From NCBI GenBank assembly GCA_937937585.1, contig CALDCB010000015.1:1-64000 (forward strand): a stretch of 64,000 nucleotides of DNA, given 5' to 3'. This document shows, one piece after another, positions 6,859-15,645 of the stretch. The notes under the pieces are model-generated. The model did not search any database, was not told where the DNA came from, and saw only the letters and a program-made list of their open reading frames with translations. The DNA comes from an uncultured Coriobacteriaceae bacterium (GTDB lineage: Bacteria; Actinomycetota; Coriobacteriia; Coriobacteriales; Eggerthellaceae). The position numbers and the translations under genes were made by a program. Positions within the stretch are counted from its first letter, which is position 1; each line of letters starts with the position of its first letter.

Positions 6859-7437
6859 TTAGACCTGGTTGTATCGTCTCCAGGCTTTTACCGGGACCGC
6901 ATTCTTCTTTCCGTCCTTGAGGGACGTGTAGAAGACGATGAGGTCATCGTACAGGTCCGCATACCACCAGTTGCGGAACCTTCCGTTCTCGTGACTGAAT
7001 ATCCGCCTTTCCATCATGCGGCAAGTAAACAACGGGCCCCTGTCCGGCTCGCTGGGGTTGCCGAGGATTTCGTAGTCTGGCTCTCCGCTCGATTTATGCT
7101 TGCTGCCAACGAACCAGTCAACCTCGTTGAGCAGGAGGTTGTTAAAGCAGATTCCTCTCTTGTGCTCGCGGGCGAGCTCGTCTTTGCCGAGCGATTCGGC
7201 GTCGATACGCCTCATGTAACGCGAAACCCTGGCGCTTGGGCCATCGAAGAACATCATCCTGTCGCAGACGTCGCACTTCCAGATTTCGGTTGACAAGTCG
7301 TTGTACTCAAGCTCGAAGAAGGCGAAGTCATCTTGATGAGCTTCGATGATTCCGTACTCGACGAAATAGTATTCCGTCTCATCCCCGTCGCAGCTATTCG
7401 AAAGGCTGTTCCCGCATGGGCATGCTAGACGGGCCAT
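6859..7437 (-). CDS. Hypothetical zinc-ribbon-like protein in defence island
   Basis: 192 aa, family not recognised. The N-terminus has CPCGNSL (residues 7-13) and, about 45 residues later, CDVCDR. These two CxC/CxxC knuckles suggest a zinc-binding domain. The rest is rich in acidic and aromatic residues with no membrane segment. A good ribosome-binding site (AAAGAGGGG) precedes the ATG. It follows the DUF3800 gene on the same strand after about 200 bases and may share its transcript. A role in the neighbouring defence-like module is only suggested by position. Confidence 0.6.
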   Translation of the reverse strand: MARLACPCGNSLSNSCDGDETEYYFVEYGIIEAHQDDFAFFELEYNDLSTEIWKCDVCDRMMFFDGPSARVSRYMRRIDAESLGKDELAREHKRGICFNNLLLNEVDWFVGSKHKSSGEPDYEILGNPSEPDRGPLFTCRMMERRIFSHENGRFRNWWYADLYDDLIVFYTSLKDGKKNAVPVKAWRRYNQV

Positions 7438-7638
7438 GATCCCCTCTTTCCTATTCTTTCAGTTGTCGGGTCATAGCCTAGTTTCGATTTGCGCATCGTC
7501 GTATTGCCAGCTGGCTTGCGACTGTTCATGGAAGTAGACGGCGACAAGGCGCTGGTTCGCTTCGGACATGCGCGTAACCAATGGCGGCGGCACGTCTCAA
7601 CGAAATCCCGCAACGAGCACGGCATTGCCGGCGTTTCG

Positions 7639-8310
7639 TTAGACGAGCTTCTTGCGCGTCTCCTTCAGTATGCCCTTCTTGAAATCGGACCACTTGCCGA
7701 AGAATTTCTCATCTGCGGCGGTGGCGGCGTGCTCGGCGTACTTGATCGCGGTGAGCTCCATGGTGCAGATGTAGTCCGCCGCCTGCGACAGGCGGTACTC
7801 GGAAGGCTGCGCCGATCGGTAGATGACCGCGTCCTTCGACAGCGCGTACTCGATCGCGCGATGGAGGGACTCGGCGATGGAGTGCTGGCCGTTGTCGCAG
7901 TAGACCTTGACCGCGTCGTATGCCTGCAGCTGCGCGAGGTTGTCGAACAGGAAGTTCACGATGTCCCTGCGCATCGCCGCCGCGAGCTTGTCGAGCGAGG
8001 CGAACTCTTTGGTCGCGTACGCGAAGGTGTGGTACCTCACGGGCATGTGGCGGAAGAAGACGCGGAACGAGCCGAGCAGCATCTTGCGCGTCCTCAGGTC
8101 GAGCCCCGAGTACTGGTCCTTTCCGTTCATGAGCGGGGAGGCGTGGAAGGGTATGTCGGGGAGCCCCTTGGCGCGAAGGGCACCCTCATATGCCGCGATC
8201 GAATCTGCGATGCTCTCGGATTGGTCGTGCATGACGACGGTGAGCAGGTAGTGGCGGTCGGAGAGGCCGTCGCTACCCGACTCGTCGACGAAGATGCTGA
8301 GTTCTCGCAT
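7639..8310 (-). CDS. DUF3800 family protein
   Basis: 223 aa from ATG at 8310, which follows GGGAG; an upstream in-frame start at 8355 lies inside a terminator hairpin and is rejected. The N-terminus has the DUF3800 hallmark FVDESGSDG (residues 7-15), and near the C-terminus SQAADYICTME supplies the second conserved acidic motif. DUF3800 proteins have an RNase H-like layout and are common in mobile and defence regions. Several structured RNA motifs found next to such genes are catalogued in Rfam as DUF3800 RNAs. Here a small promoter-terminator unit lies directly upstream. Biochemical function unknown. Confidence 0.8.
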   Translation of the reverse strand: MRELSIFVDESGSDGLSDRHYLLTVVMHDQSESIADSIAAYEGALRAKGLPDIPFHASPLMNGKDQYSGLDLRTRKMLLGSFRVFFRHMPVRYHTFAYATKEFASLDKLAAAMRRDIVNFLFDNLAQLQAYDAVKVYCDNGQHSIAESLHRAIEYALSKDAVIYRSAQPSEYRLSQAADYICTMELTAIKYAEHAATAADEKFFGKWSDFKKGILKETRKKLV

Positions 8311-8324
8311 TGTTCTCCCGGATA

Positions 8325-8353
8325 AGAAAAAAGCCGGGGAAAACGTCCCCGGC
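8325..8353 (-). terminator. Intrinsic terminator between small RNA and DUF3800 gene
   Basis: On the minus strand GCCGGGG (8353-8347) pairs with CCCCGGC (8339-8333), followed by six Ts (8332-8327). Read-through would be needed to express the DUF3800 gene from the upstream promoter. Confidence 0.85.
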
Positions 8354-8380
8354 ACTTGGAAGCCTTCCTAACGGAAAACC
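8325..8380 (-). ncRNA. Candidate DUF3800-associated small RNA
   Basis: About 55 bases from the predicted start (near 8380) to a strong terminator that ends only 17 bases before the DUF3800 start codon. It can fold as ACTGG pairing with CCaAGT (one bulged A) enclosing TTTTCC-GTTA-GGAAGG, followed by the terminator. Fourteen bases TCCAAGTGCCGGGG and then CCCCGGCTTTTT are identical to the RNA upstream of abiF (5206-5219, 5228-5239). The similarity of two neighbouring RNAs on opposite strands argues for a functional class rather than a chance terminator. Confidence 0.55.
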
Positions 8381-8386
8381 AGTTAC

Positions 8387-8415
8387 CTTATATCATGTGC
8401 TGTCTGAAAATTCAA
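8387..8415 (-). promoter_or_regulatory. Sigma70-type promoter for the small RNA
   Basis: On the minus strand TTGAAT (8415-8410) and TATAAG (8392-8387) with a 17-base spacer, starting transcription near 8380. Confidence 0.65.
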
Positions 8416-8962
8416 GGGAGCTCGAAGCGTTTCCGGACGTCAGCGGAATCTCAAAGCCCGTTCGTCAACCCATAGGCAAGCCGCTTGAGACTACTCACTT
8501 CGCCTGTCGATGGCGAAGGCATGCGACCTGCGGTTTTACGAACGGCGCGAAAGCTGCCCGCGTTAATTCACTTACGATTACAGCTGGCGGCTTGCAAGCT
8601 AAAGGGCGGCTGAGTTTCAAAACGGGCATTTTCGGCACTATCGAGCCTCCAAAGGCGGACAATCGCGGCCTTTGGGACAAAAACAAAAATTCAACGTCCT
8701 GAGGAATCCCGCAATTGCGCTCGAATTCGAACTCATCCCAAGCGCCCTCCCCTCTGGCGCGCGTTCTTCCGCAACCTGGTCTTTCCTTCCCCCTCTTCCA
8801 TCCCGGGCAAACGAAAAGGGAACCGACCGCATGATCGGCTCCCGTGATTTCAAGAGGCAAAACATATCGCTGGCAAAACTTCCTCTGCGCCTCCGGTTCG
8901 CAGATATGCCGAGTGGGGGCTTCGGCACGTACCCGACCGCCCCATCTCACATCGCCTTTGCG
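8416..8962. other. Gap between DUF3800 unit and ABC exporter
   Basis: No supported gene. It holds the ABC terminator (8813-8843) and, near 8525, a short CCTGCGGTTTTACGAA word resembling the start of the dispersed repeat. Confidence 0.4.
8813..8843 (-). terminator. Terminator of the transporter cluster
   Basis: On the minus strand GGGAGCCGA (8843-8835) pairs with TCGGTTCCC (8826-8818), one G-U pair, followed by TTTTCGTTT. It ends the 8963-15580 operon. Confidence 0.75.
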
Positions 8963-10708
8963 TTAGAGCACCCACGCCTCGCTTTCGCGCTGCAGCTCCA
9001 ACATGCGGCGGTATCTACCATCGGGCTTCTCACGCAGCTCTGCTGGGCTTCCCTGCTCCACCACGCAGCCGCCTTCGAGCACCACGATCTTGTCGGCGTT
9101 GTCGACCGTGCGCATGCGATGTGCGATAACGAGGACCGTCTTGCCTTGAAGCAGTTCAGAGAGAGCAGCTTGCACGTGTGTCTCGTTTTCCACGTCGAGT
9201 GAGGCCGTTGCTTCATCGAGCAGCACGATCGGAGCGTCTTTCAGCAGAGCACGCGCAATCGAGATACGCTGGCGCTCACCACCGGAAAGCCTGCTGCCGT
9301 TTTCCCCGATCATGGTGTCGTAGCCGTTGGGCAAACGCTCCACGAACTCGTCGCAGCGCGCCGCCCTCGCCGCAGCGAGAACCTCCTCGTTCGTAGCATC
9401 CTTCTTCCCGAGACGGATGTTCTCACGCACGGTGTCGTCAAAGAGCACTACGTCCTGGAACACCTCGGAGAATGCAGAAAGCAGCGTTTCCGGATCGACA
9501 GTAGAGACGTCGACGCCTCCCACGAAGACCGCGCCAGAGCTTACGTCCCAAAAACGCGAAGCAAGCTTGACGGCTGTACTCTTGCCCGAACCGGACGCGC
9601 CCACAAGCGCTGTCACCTGCCCTTCTCGCGCCGTGAACGATACGCTGTCCAAAACATCCTCACCGTCGGCGTATGCGAAGCCCACGTCTTCAAAGACCAC
9701 GTCATAGCCCTGAGGCTCGAACGAGGCGTTACCCGTCTGGACCGGCTCGTTCTCGATGGCGCGCATGCGCTCCAAGCTTAGACTCATGTCCATCAGCTCG
9801 GCTACAGCCTGCAAAACAACGTTGATGGGATCGTAGACCCTCGTCACCGCCAACAGGTATACAAAGAACACAAGAAAGTCGACTTGCCCCGCCACGAGCA
9901 GCATCGTCCCTACCACGATGACGGATGCGATTCCCAAACGCAGGAAGCCTTGGGCGGAGCATACCGCCACACCCATAGCCAACTCAGCATCGATCTTCTC
10001 TCTCTCGAAACGATCGATGCGGCAATCAAGCTCATCCTGGAATGCGCCCACTTTGTTGAGAGAGCGTATCTCACGATGGCATTCAAGGTATTCCTGCAGA
10101 CCATCGGCAAACGAAAGGGACGCCGCGTTCTTCTTCGCGGTATGCGATTTCTGGATGCGCGCAGTCAGAAGCAACGCCGCGAGCGCCACGGGAATGGGCC
10201 ACAGGGCAGATGCCGCCAACCTCCAATCGAACGCGAACATCATAGCGGCGAATACCAGCGTCGAAGCGCCCATGCCGAAAAGCTGCGGCATGGTGTGCGA
10301 GAACAGGCGCTCCTGATCGGAACAGTCCTTCATGATAACGCTCGTCAGGTCGGCCAAATCGCGCTTTTCGAAGAACGAGAGCGGGAGCAAGCGCAAACGC
10401 TCCGCGATGGCGATGCGCTTGCGGGCGCTTTCTTGGTACACCACCGTATACGTCGCACGATATTCCCACATCTGCGTAACGAACATCACGGCAAGCGCCG
10501 CCACGATTCCCACTGCGTAGAGCGCCATGCCAGGCAGGCCGACAGCAGGTTCGCCAAGGTACCTGACGAAATCGCTCGCGACGAAGTACAGCACCACAAT
10601 GGGCAGCATCAGCATCAGGTTCGCCAATGCGCAGAACCCGGCGCCGCGCATAAAGTCCTTCATGCCTTGGTCGGTCAGGGCGAAAATGTCTTGAAGCCTA
10701 CGCCGCAC
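8963..10708 (-). CDS. ABC transporter, fused membrane and ATPase domains (YbtQ-like)
   Basis: Half-ABC transporter of about 581 aa. Six transmembrane helices (first 320 residues) precede a nucleotide-binding domain with Walker A GASGSGKST, signature LSGGERQR and Walker B IVLLDEATAS. The likely start is GTG 10708, spaced from AAGGGGG; GTG 10717 is the alternative. Either overlaps the end of the next upstream ABC gene. Tandem exporter-fold half-transporters beside iron-regulated genes include YbtP/YbtQ, which import iron-siderophore complexes. The adjacent ECF module and AraC regulator fit that theme, but the substrate is not visible. Confidence 0.85.
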   Translation of the reverse strand: MRRRLQDIFALTDQGMKDFMRGAGFCALANLMLMLPIVVLYFVASDFVRYLGEPAVGLPGMALYAVGIVAALAVMFVTQMWEYRATYTVVYQESARKRIAIAERLRLLPLSFFEKRDLADLTSVIMKDCSDQERLFSHTMPQLFGMGASTLVFAAMMFAFDWRLAASALWPIPVALAALLLTARIQKSHTAKKNAASLSFADGLQEYLECHREIRSLNKVGAFQDELDCRIDRFEREKIDAELAMGVAVCSAQGFLRLGIASVIVVGTMLLVAGQVDFLVFFVYLLAVTRVYDPINVVLQAVAELMDMSLSLERMRAIENEPVQTGNASFEPQGYDVVFEDVGFAYADGEDVLDSVSFTAREGQVTALVGASGSGKSTAVKLASRFWDVSSGAVFVGGVDVSTVDPETLLSAFSEVFQDVVLFDDTVRENIRLGKKDATNEEVLAAARAARCDEFVERLPNGYDTMIGENGSRLSGGERQRISIARALLKDAPIVLLDEATASLDVENETHVQAALSELLQGKTVLVIAHRMRTVDNADKIVVLEGGCVVEQGSPAELREKPDGRYRRMLELQRESEAWVL

Positions 10709-12572
10709 GGTTGTCACCCCCTTCGATCCTCCACATCGCGCTGGTTCGGTAGTCTTGCCACATGCGCGCATACAGCCCGCCCTGCGCGACAAGTTCTTCG
10801 TGGGTGCCCTGCTCCACAAGAGAACCCCGATCGATAACGAAAATGCGATCCGCATTCGCGACTGTAGACAGACGGTGCGCAATCATAAGCACCGTCTTGT
10901 CTTTGCAAAGCGTCGCAAGAGCAGCCTGAATCAACGCCTCGTTTTCGGGGTCGGCAAACGCCGTCGCCTCATCGAGAACCACGATCGGGGCGCCTTTCAG
11001 AATGGCACGCGCAAGCGCGATGCGCTGACGCTCTCCCCCGGAAAGGTACACGCCCTCTTTTCCCACCACGGTGCTCACACCATCGGGGAACTTGGCGATG
11101 ATGTCGTCGCACTGGGCCGCATGGAGCGCCGCGAGCACCTCGGCATCACTCGCATCGGGGCGACCCGCACGCACGTTGTCGGCCAAGCTCCGCTTGAACA
11201 GCTGATCGTTTTGAAACACGAAGGAAACGGCACCCATCAGTTCATCGGCGGGAATTCGTCGCACATCCACCCCGCCCACCAAAACGGAACCCTCATCTGC
11301 GTCCCAAAAGCGCGGAACGAGCGACGCAAGCGTCGACTTGCCGCCGCCAGACGGCCCGACAAGAGCCACCGTCGCTCCAGCAGGAACAGAAAGCGATACA
11401 TTGCGAAGCGCCGGTTCCCTAGACCCCGGATACGAGAAGCTGACGCCTGCAAGCTCGATGCTCGCCTCCTTCGGATGGAGAGCCTTGGCAGGCTCCACCT
11501 CGGCGATGGGATCGACCTCCATGATCGTGTTCATCCGCCGCAGCGCGTCCTCAGCGATCATGACGGCCTCCGACGAATACATGATCTTCGACATCATCGT
11601 TGTTGTCATCGCCGAAAAGAAAGCATAAAACAGGAAGTCGGTCAGAAACGCCGAGAAATCAGGCGCGGTGGCGGCAAGCGCAATGCCCGCAGGCACGAGC
11701 ACCGCAAAGGTCGAGTTGATCGCAACCAACTGCACGACTTGGGGTCGTCGGCAATACTCGGTATAGTTCGTCGCCATGTCACGATAGTCGACGATCGCCT
11801 CGTGGAACGCCTTGAACGAAAGCACCGTCTGCTGGAATACCTTTACCACGGGTATGCCGCGAACGTATTCGGTTGCCGCAGCGCTCATACGCATGAGGGC
11901 CGCCTGATAAAGCTCCATGAAATGGCGGCCGCCCTTCGCGTCCTCGCGGCCCATCATCCACCACATCGCAGCAAAGGAAACGGCGATGGGGACAAGGCAC
12001 AGAAGTCCCATCCTCCAGTCGAACAGGAACGCCACGACGAAGAAGATCACCGGGGTGGCGAAAGAGCCAACGAAATCGGGCAGCTTGTGGGCGATGAGGT
12101 CTTCAGTCTGACCCGCGCACCCATCGATCACGCGGCGCATCTCCCCCGATGAGTGCGCGCTGAAATAACCTATAGGGATTCGTGCCACGTGGCGTACCAT
12201 CATCTTGCGCATATTAGCCGCAATACGAAAGGCCGCCAGATGTGAGGCCATAAGCGCGCCGAAATACACGATGATACTCAGCACGGCAAGCACCACGGCA
12301 AGCACGGCCCACATCGCGGCCGATGACGCTTCTGCCCAGTTCGGGTACACCGAAACCAAGTCGCGAACCACGAACCATACGCAAACAAGCGGCATCACGG
12401 TGAGCACGGCGTTCAGCACCGAAAGGCCGCATCCTACATACGCCAAGACCCGCCGCTTGCCAGCAAACTCCAACAGCTCGAGAATCGCGTTTTTCTTCTT
12501 GGCAGGACCTTCTTTCCCCACGTCCTTTCCTACTCCTGTCGTTAGATTGTTGTCTTCCCTGGTCATTGCCAT
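10698..12572 (-). CDS. ABC transporter, fused membrane and ATPase domains (YbtP-like)
   Basis: 624 aa, partner of the downstream half-transporter with which it probably forms a heterodimer. Six transmembrane helices occupy about residues 40-330; the ATPase domain has GPSGGGKST, LSGGERQRIAL and PIVVLDEATAF. ATG 12572 follows GGGAGG. It lies 21 bases after the ECF S-component gene and overlaps the next gene by about 10 bases, so one operon. By context it would move a metallophore or similar ligand inward; direction is inferred from YbtPQ relatives, while the fold itself is that of exporters. Confidence 0.85.
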   Translation of the reverse strand: MAMTREDNNLTTGVGKDVGKEGPAKKKNAILELLEFAGKRRVLAYVGCGLSVLNAVLTVMPLVCVWFVVRDLVSVYPNWAEASSAAMWAVLAVVLAVLSIIVYFGALMASHLAAFRIAANMRKMMVRHVARIPIGYFSAHSSGEMRRVIDGCAGQTEDLIAHKLPDFVGSFATPVIFFVVAFLFDWRMGLLCLVPIAVSFAAMWWMMGREDAKGGRHFMELYQAALMRMSAAATEYVRGIPVVKVFQQTVLSFKAFHEAIVDYRDMATNYTEYCRRPQVVQLVAINSTFAVLVPAGIALAATAPDFSAFLTDFLFYAFFSAMTTTMMSKIMYSSEAVMIAEDALRRMNTIMEVDPIAEVEPAKALHPKEASIELAGVSFSYPGSREPALRNVSLSVPAGATVALVGPSGGGKSTLASLVPRFWDADEGSVLVGGVDVRRIPADELMGAVSFVFQNDQLFKRSLADNVRAGRPDASDAEVLAALHAAQCDDIIAKFPDGVSTVVGKEGVYLSGGERQRIALARAILKGAPIVVLDEATAFADPENEALIQAALATLCKDKTVLMIAHRLSTVANADRIFVIDRGSLVEQGTHEELVAQGGLYARMWQDYRTSAMWRIEGGDNRAA

Positions 12573-12593
12573 ATTTGCCTCCCGACCGTAAAT

Positions 12594-13217
12594 TTACATG
12601 CCAAGCTTGGCAAAGTGCTTCGAGAACACCTTGGTACCGATGAAGCCGCCGACGAGGCCGCCAGCGATGGTGGCAGCGCCGGTAACGACGCCCATTGGGC
12701 TTAGAATCGAGTTAACGAGCGTTTGGCCGTACTCGAGGGTCATGCCAGCTTGAACGCACATCTCGGCATAGGCTTCGCCCATCATAAGGATGAGAGAGAT
12801 CTGCCCCAGCCAGAAGCAGAACGTGAACGCGGCAAAGGCACAGATAAGCTTGGTCTTGGTGCGCTTCTGCGGATCTCCTGCGATAAGGTCTGCCACGATA
12901 CCGCCCACGACAATGCCGACAGGACCGCTCCAGAACATACCCATCAGAAGGCCAACCGCACCAACGATGATGCCCATGATGGCGATCGCACCACGCTTCG
13001 GCACGCGATAGACCAGGTACATGAACACGGTACCAGCGAACAGCGCGCCCACCGTGTGGGTGAACCAGCACAGGTTGGCATTCGCACTGAAGATAATCGA
13101 GAACACCATGAACACCAGGAACAAAAGGATGCCGAACACGGCGATGAAGACGAAATCCTTCGGGTTCAAGCCATCACGCTCTTTTGCGGCAGAACCGATT
13201 GTTGCTTTACTTGTCAT
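12594..13217 (-). CDS. ECF transporter S component, MptD/Trep_Strep family
   Basis: 207-aa integral membrane protein with about six hydrophobic helices. The conserved start (KDFVFIAVFGILLF) and glycine-rich helices (GLLMGMFWSGPVGIVVGGI) fit the Trep_Strep/MptD group of energy-coupling-factor substrate-binding subunits. It lies between the ECF ATPase gene (18 bases upstream) and the ABC pair. Members of this group often sit beside YbtPQ-like ABC genes. GAAAGG precedes the ATG. Ligand unknown. Confidence 0.8.
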   Translation of the reverse strand: MTSKATIGSAAKERDGLNPKDFVFIAVFGILLFLVFMVFSIIFSANANLCWFTHTVGALFAGTVFMYLVYRVPKRGAIAIMGIIVGAVGLLMGMFWSGPVGIVVGGIVADLIAGDPQKRTKTKLICAFAAFTFCFWLGQISLILMMGEAYAEMCVQAGMTLEYGQTLVNSILSPMGVVTGAATIAGGLVGGFIGTKVFSKHFAKLGM

Positions 13218-13235
13218 TGTGAAGCCTTTCTCTTG

Positions 13236-14807
13236 TTACTGTATTTCTGCAAACCCGAAATTGAGCTTCAACTTCGGAAGTGTTGCCTTGTTTAAGGGGA
13301 TGCGCTCGGCGATGCGCCCGTCTTCGACCAGGGCTATCTCATCGCATGCCGAGCAGAGGAATTCATAGTCGTGCGAGACAACGCAGACGGCGATCCCTGC
13401 ATCGCGCATGCGCGCGATCTGGGCATCTATTCGACGCATGTTGCGATAATCCAAGCCGCTCGTGGGCTCATCGAGAATCATTGCGCGGGCACTCGAAAGC
13501 AAGCCAGCAGCGATGGAGAGCCGTTGGCGCTCCCCGCCTGAAAGGGAGAGCGGGTGCCTGTCGGCAAGACCTTCGAGGGCAAGCGCAGCCTTTATTGCTG
13601 CAATTCGGCCCTTGTTGCCTAGGCCGTCCTCCACGCCATCCGAAGTGCACGCGCTTGCAAGTTCGTCGTCGACTGTGCTGCTGAACAGCTGGTATCCCGG
13701 TTCTTGCATGACCAGGTACACGCGCCCCGCCCGTTTCCTTGCGCGAAGCGGCACGTCGTCGACCTCGATCATCCCCGCCTTTTCCTTAAGGAGGCCGGCC
13801 ATGCAACGGGCGAGCGTCGTTTTCCCAGCCCCGTTGTGCCCAACGATGCCGACGACACGACCCGGGACGAGGCTGAAATCGAGACCGTTCAAGACCGCAG
13901 GCGCACCGCGGTAGCCAGCAACTACGCCGCTCATACGTACAACGGGCTTCTCGCACGAAGGCGAGCTGAAAACGGCCGAATCGGTCGAATCGCCTAAGGG
14001 CGACACCGCCACAACAGAGTCGATTTCCGCGAGAGAGGCGGCGCGCAGCCCCATATCGGTTCTCGTTTCAAACGGCAGAGCAAGGAACTCTGCCGCCGCC
14101 CAATCTCCTATAACCGAACCATCGCTTATAACCACATAGCGGTCTGCGATGCCATCAAGCCACCACAGGCGATGTTCGGAGATAAGCACGGTCTTCCCCT
14201 GACTCTTCAGAAGCGCAACCGTTCGCGCAAGATTCCGCATCGCATGCACATCGAGCGACGCGGTTGGCTCATCAAGCACGAAGATGTCAGGATGCACCGC
14301 ATAGGCCGATGCCAGGATAACCGACTGCTTCTGCCCACCGGAAAGCGCCTCGGTACCGCGCCCAAGCAGGCCCTCGATACCGAGCGTTGCCGCTGCCTGC
14401 GCCACACGTTCGACCATTTCCTCGCGATCGATTCCGAAGTTCTCGCAGCCGAAGGCGATTTCCGAGGTCACGTCGAGATTGACGAACTGGCTACGCGGGT
14501 TCTGAAACACCGACCCGACATGCGCGGAAAGCTCGCCCATCGTCCATGCGGAAACGGGTTTTCCCGCAACAAGCACCTCACCTTGAAGGTCCCCTTCGTA
14601 CATAAGAGGAATAAGCGCATTAACGAGGCGCGTAAGCGTTGTCTTGCCACATCCTGACTGCCCGGTCACAACAACGCATTGACCGCGAGGAACCTTCAGC
14701 GAAACGTCACGAAGCGATGAACGGGAAGCGCCTTTGTAGCAAAACGTGCATCCATCGAGCTCGATAGCATAGGGCGAAGCCTTCGCCGCGGCGGCATTTT
14801 CCATCAT
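13236..14807 (-). CDS. ECF transporter ATPase with two fused nucleotide-binding domains
   Basis: 523 aa. Domain 1 (about 10-230) has GQSGCGKTT, LSGGQKQS and IFVLDEPTAS; domain 2 (about 285-510) has GHNGAGKTT, LSGGERQRLS and AMILDEPTS. Such tandem ATPases replace the EcfA1/A2 pair in group I ECF transporters and power the T and S components beside them. The start overlaps the stop of the T-component gene by one base (TGATG). Both ATPase sites look intact. Confidence 0.9.
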   Translation of the reverse strand: MMENAAAAKASPYAIELDGCTFCYKGASRSSLRDVSLKVPRGQCVVVTGQSGCGKTTLTRLVNALIPLMYEGDLQGEVLVAGKPVSAWTMGELSAHVGSVFQNPRSQFVNLDVTSEIAFGCENFGIDREEMVERVAQAAATLGIEGLLGRGTEALSGGQKQSVILASAYAVHPDIFVLDEPTASLDVHAMRNLARTVALLKSQGKTVLISEHRLWWLDGIADRYVVISDGSVIGDWAAAEFLALPFETRTDMGLRAASLAEIDSVVAVSPLGDSTDSAVFSSPSCEKPVVRMSGVVAGYRGAPAVLNGLDFSLVPGRVVGIVGHNGAGKTTLARCMAGLLKEKAGMIEVDDVPLRARKRAGRVYLVMQEPGYQLFSSTVDDELASACTSDGVEDGLGNKGRIAAIKAALALEGLADRHPLSLSGGERQRLSIAAGLLSSARAMILDEPTSGLDYRNMRRIDAQIARMRDAGIAVCVVSHDYEFLCSACDEIALVEDGRIAERIPLNKATLPKLKLNFGFAEIQ

Positions 14808-15580
14808 CAGAGCACCCCCGCTCTAAAGCAAACGGAAAGCGCAAGGAGCACCATCGCAGCGATGAGACATGCAACATCGATAGCGCGCACCCTTAAGCGG
14901 TAATACGAGGTGCGGTGCGCACTCGCCCCCACGCCGCGAACGACGACCGCGTTCCCCAGTTCGTCGGCGATCTGGCCCAAACGTGCGATCACAGGCACAA
15001 GGAAATGTTCGGCGGTCTTGGCGGGATGGCACACAACCGATTTCGGCGTGAGGGCGATACCGCGCGTTTTCATTGCATCGGCTACGGCGGAGAATTCGCG
15101 TCCCATGGTGGGAAGAAAACGAAACGCCACGCACACGGCCACCGACACGTTCGCGGGAACGTGCATCGCCTGCAGCGCACAAGCGAGCTCACCAAGACGC
15201 GTGGTTGCGATCATATTGAAAGCAAACATGAAGGCGGGCAAAACATGGCGGTACATGAGAAGCGACGCCGCAAAGGGCGAAAGCAGGGTGTTCCCGCTCG
15301 CCACGAACAACTGTGCCGTCACGGCGAACAGCGCATAGAAGGCAAGCCAACGCACAATCGCAAAGAAGCGGTGGCAATAGACCATCGCGACAACGGCAAG
15401 CGCTAAAACGCCCATCTCGGCAAACAGGCTTTGAGTAAGCGCCATCTGCACGTTGATTGCCACCAGCACGGCAAGCGATACGCGCGGATCGAGATGGCGC
15501 GGCGCGGCGTTGGCAGACGCCGAAGGCCGCGTCTGCGCTACCGCACTCAAGGGCAAAGACGCATCCATCAAAAGAGCCAT
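14807..15580 (-). CDS. ECF transporter T component (EcfT/CbiQ-like)
   Basis: 257 aa, transmembrane coupling protein with about five helices. The ATPase-binding segments typical of EcfT include MKTRGIA (the A-R-G coupling motif) near residue 170. First gene of the operon T, A, S, ABC, ABC, read away from the divergent AraC regulator gene with only 65 bases between them. This dedicated set implies a private ECF module rather than one shared between S components. Confidence 0.85.
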   Translation of the reverse strand: MALLMDASLPLSAVAQTRPSASANAAPRHLDPRVSLAVLVAINVQMALTQSLFAEMGVLALAVVAMVYCHRFFAIVRWLAFYALFAVTAQLFVASGNTLLSPFAASLLMYRHVLPAFMFAFNMIATTRLGELACALQAMHVPANVSVAVCVAFRFLPTMGREFSAVADAMKTRGIALTPKSVVCHPAKTAEHFLVPVIARLGQIADELGNAVVVRGVGASAHRTSYYRLRVRAIDVACLIAAMVLLALSVCFRAGVL

Positions 15581-15645
15581 GTGGTTTTCGTCTCTCTTCC
15601 TAATGGTTAGCCATGAATAACTTTCTCACAATAAAATAAAGTTCG

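Noticed and set aside
10755..12152. Long plus-strand frame opposite the ABC transporter gene
   Set aside because: Antisense shadow of a clear ABC gene with both ATPase motifs; basic, low-complexity translation.
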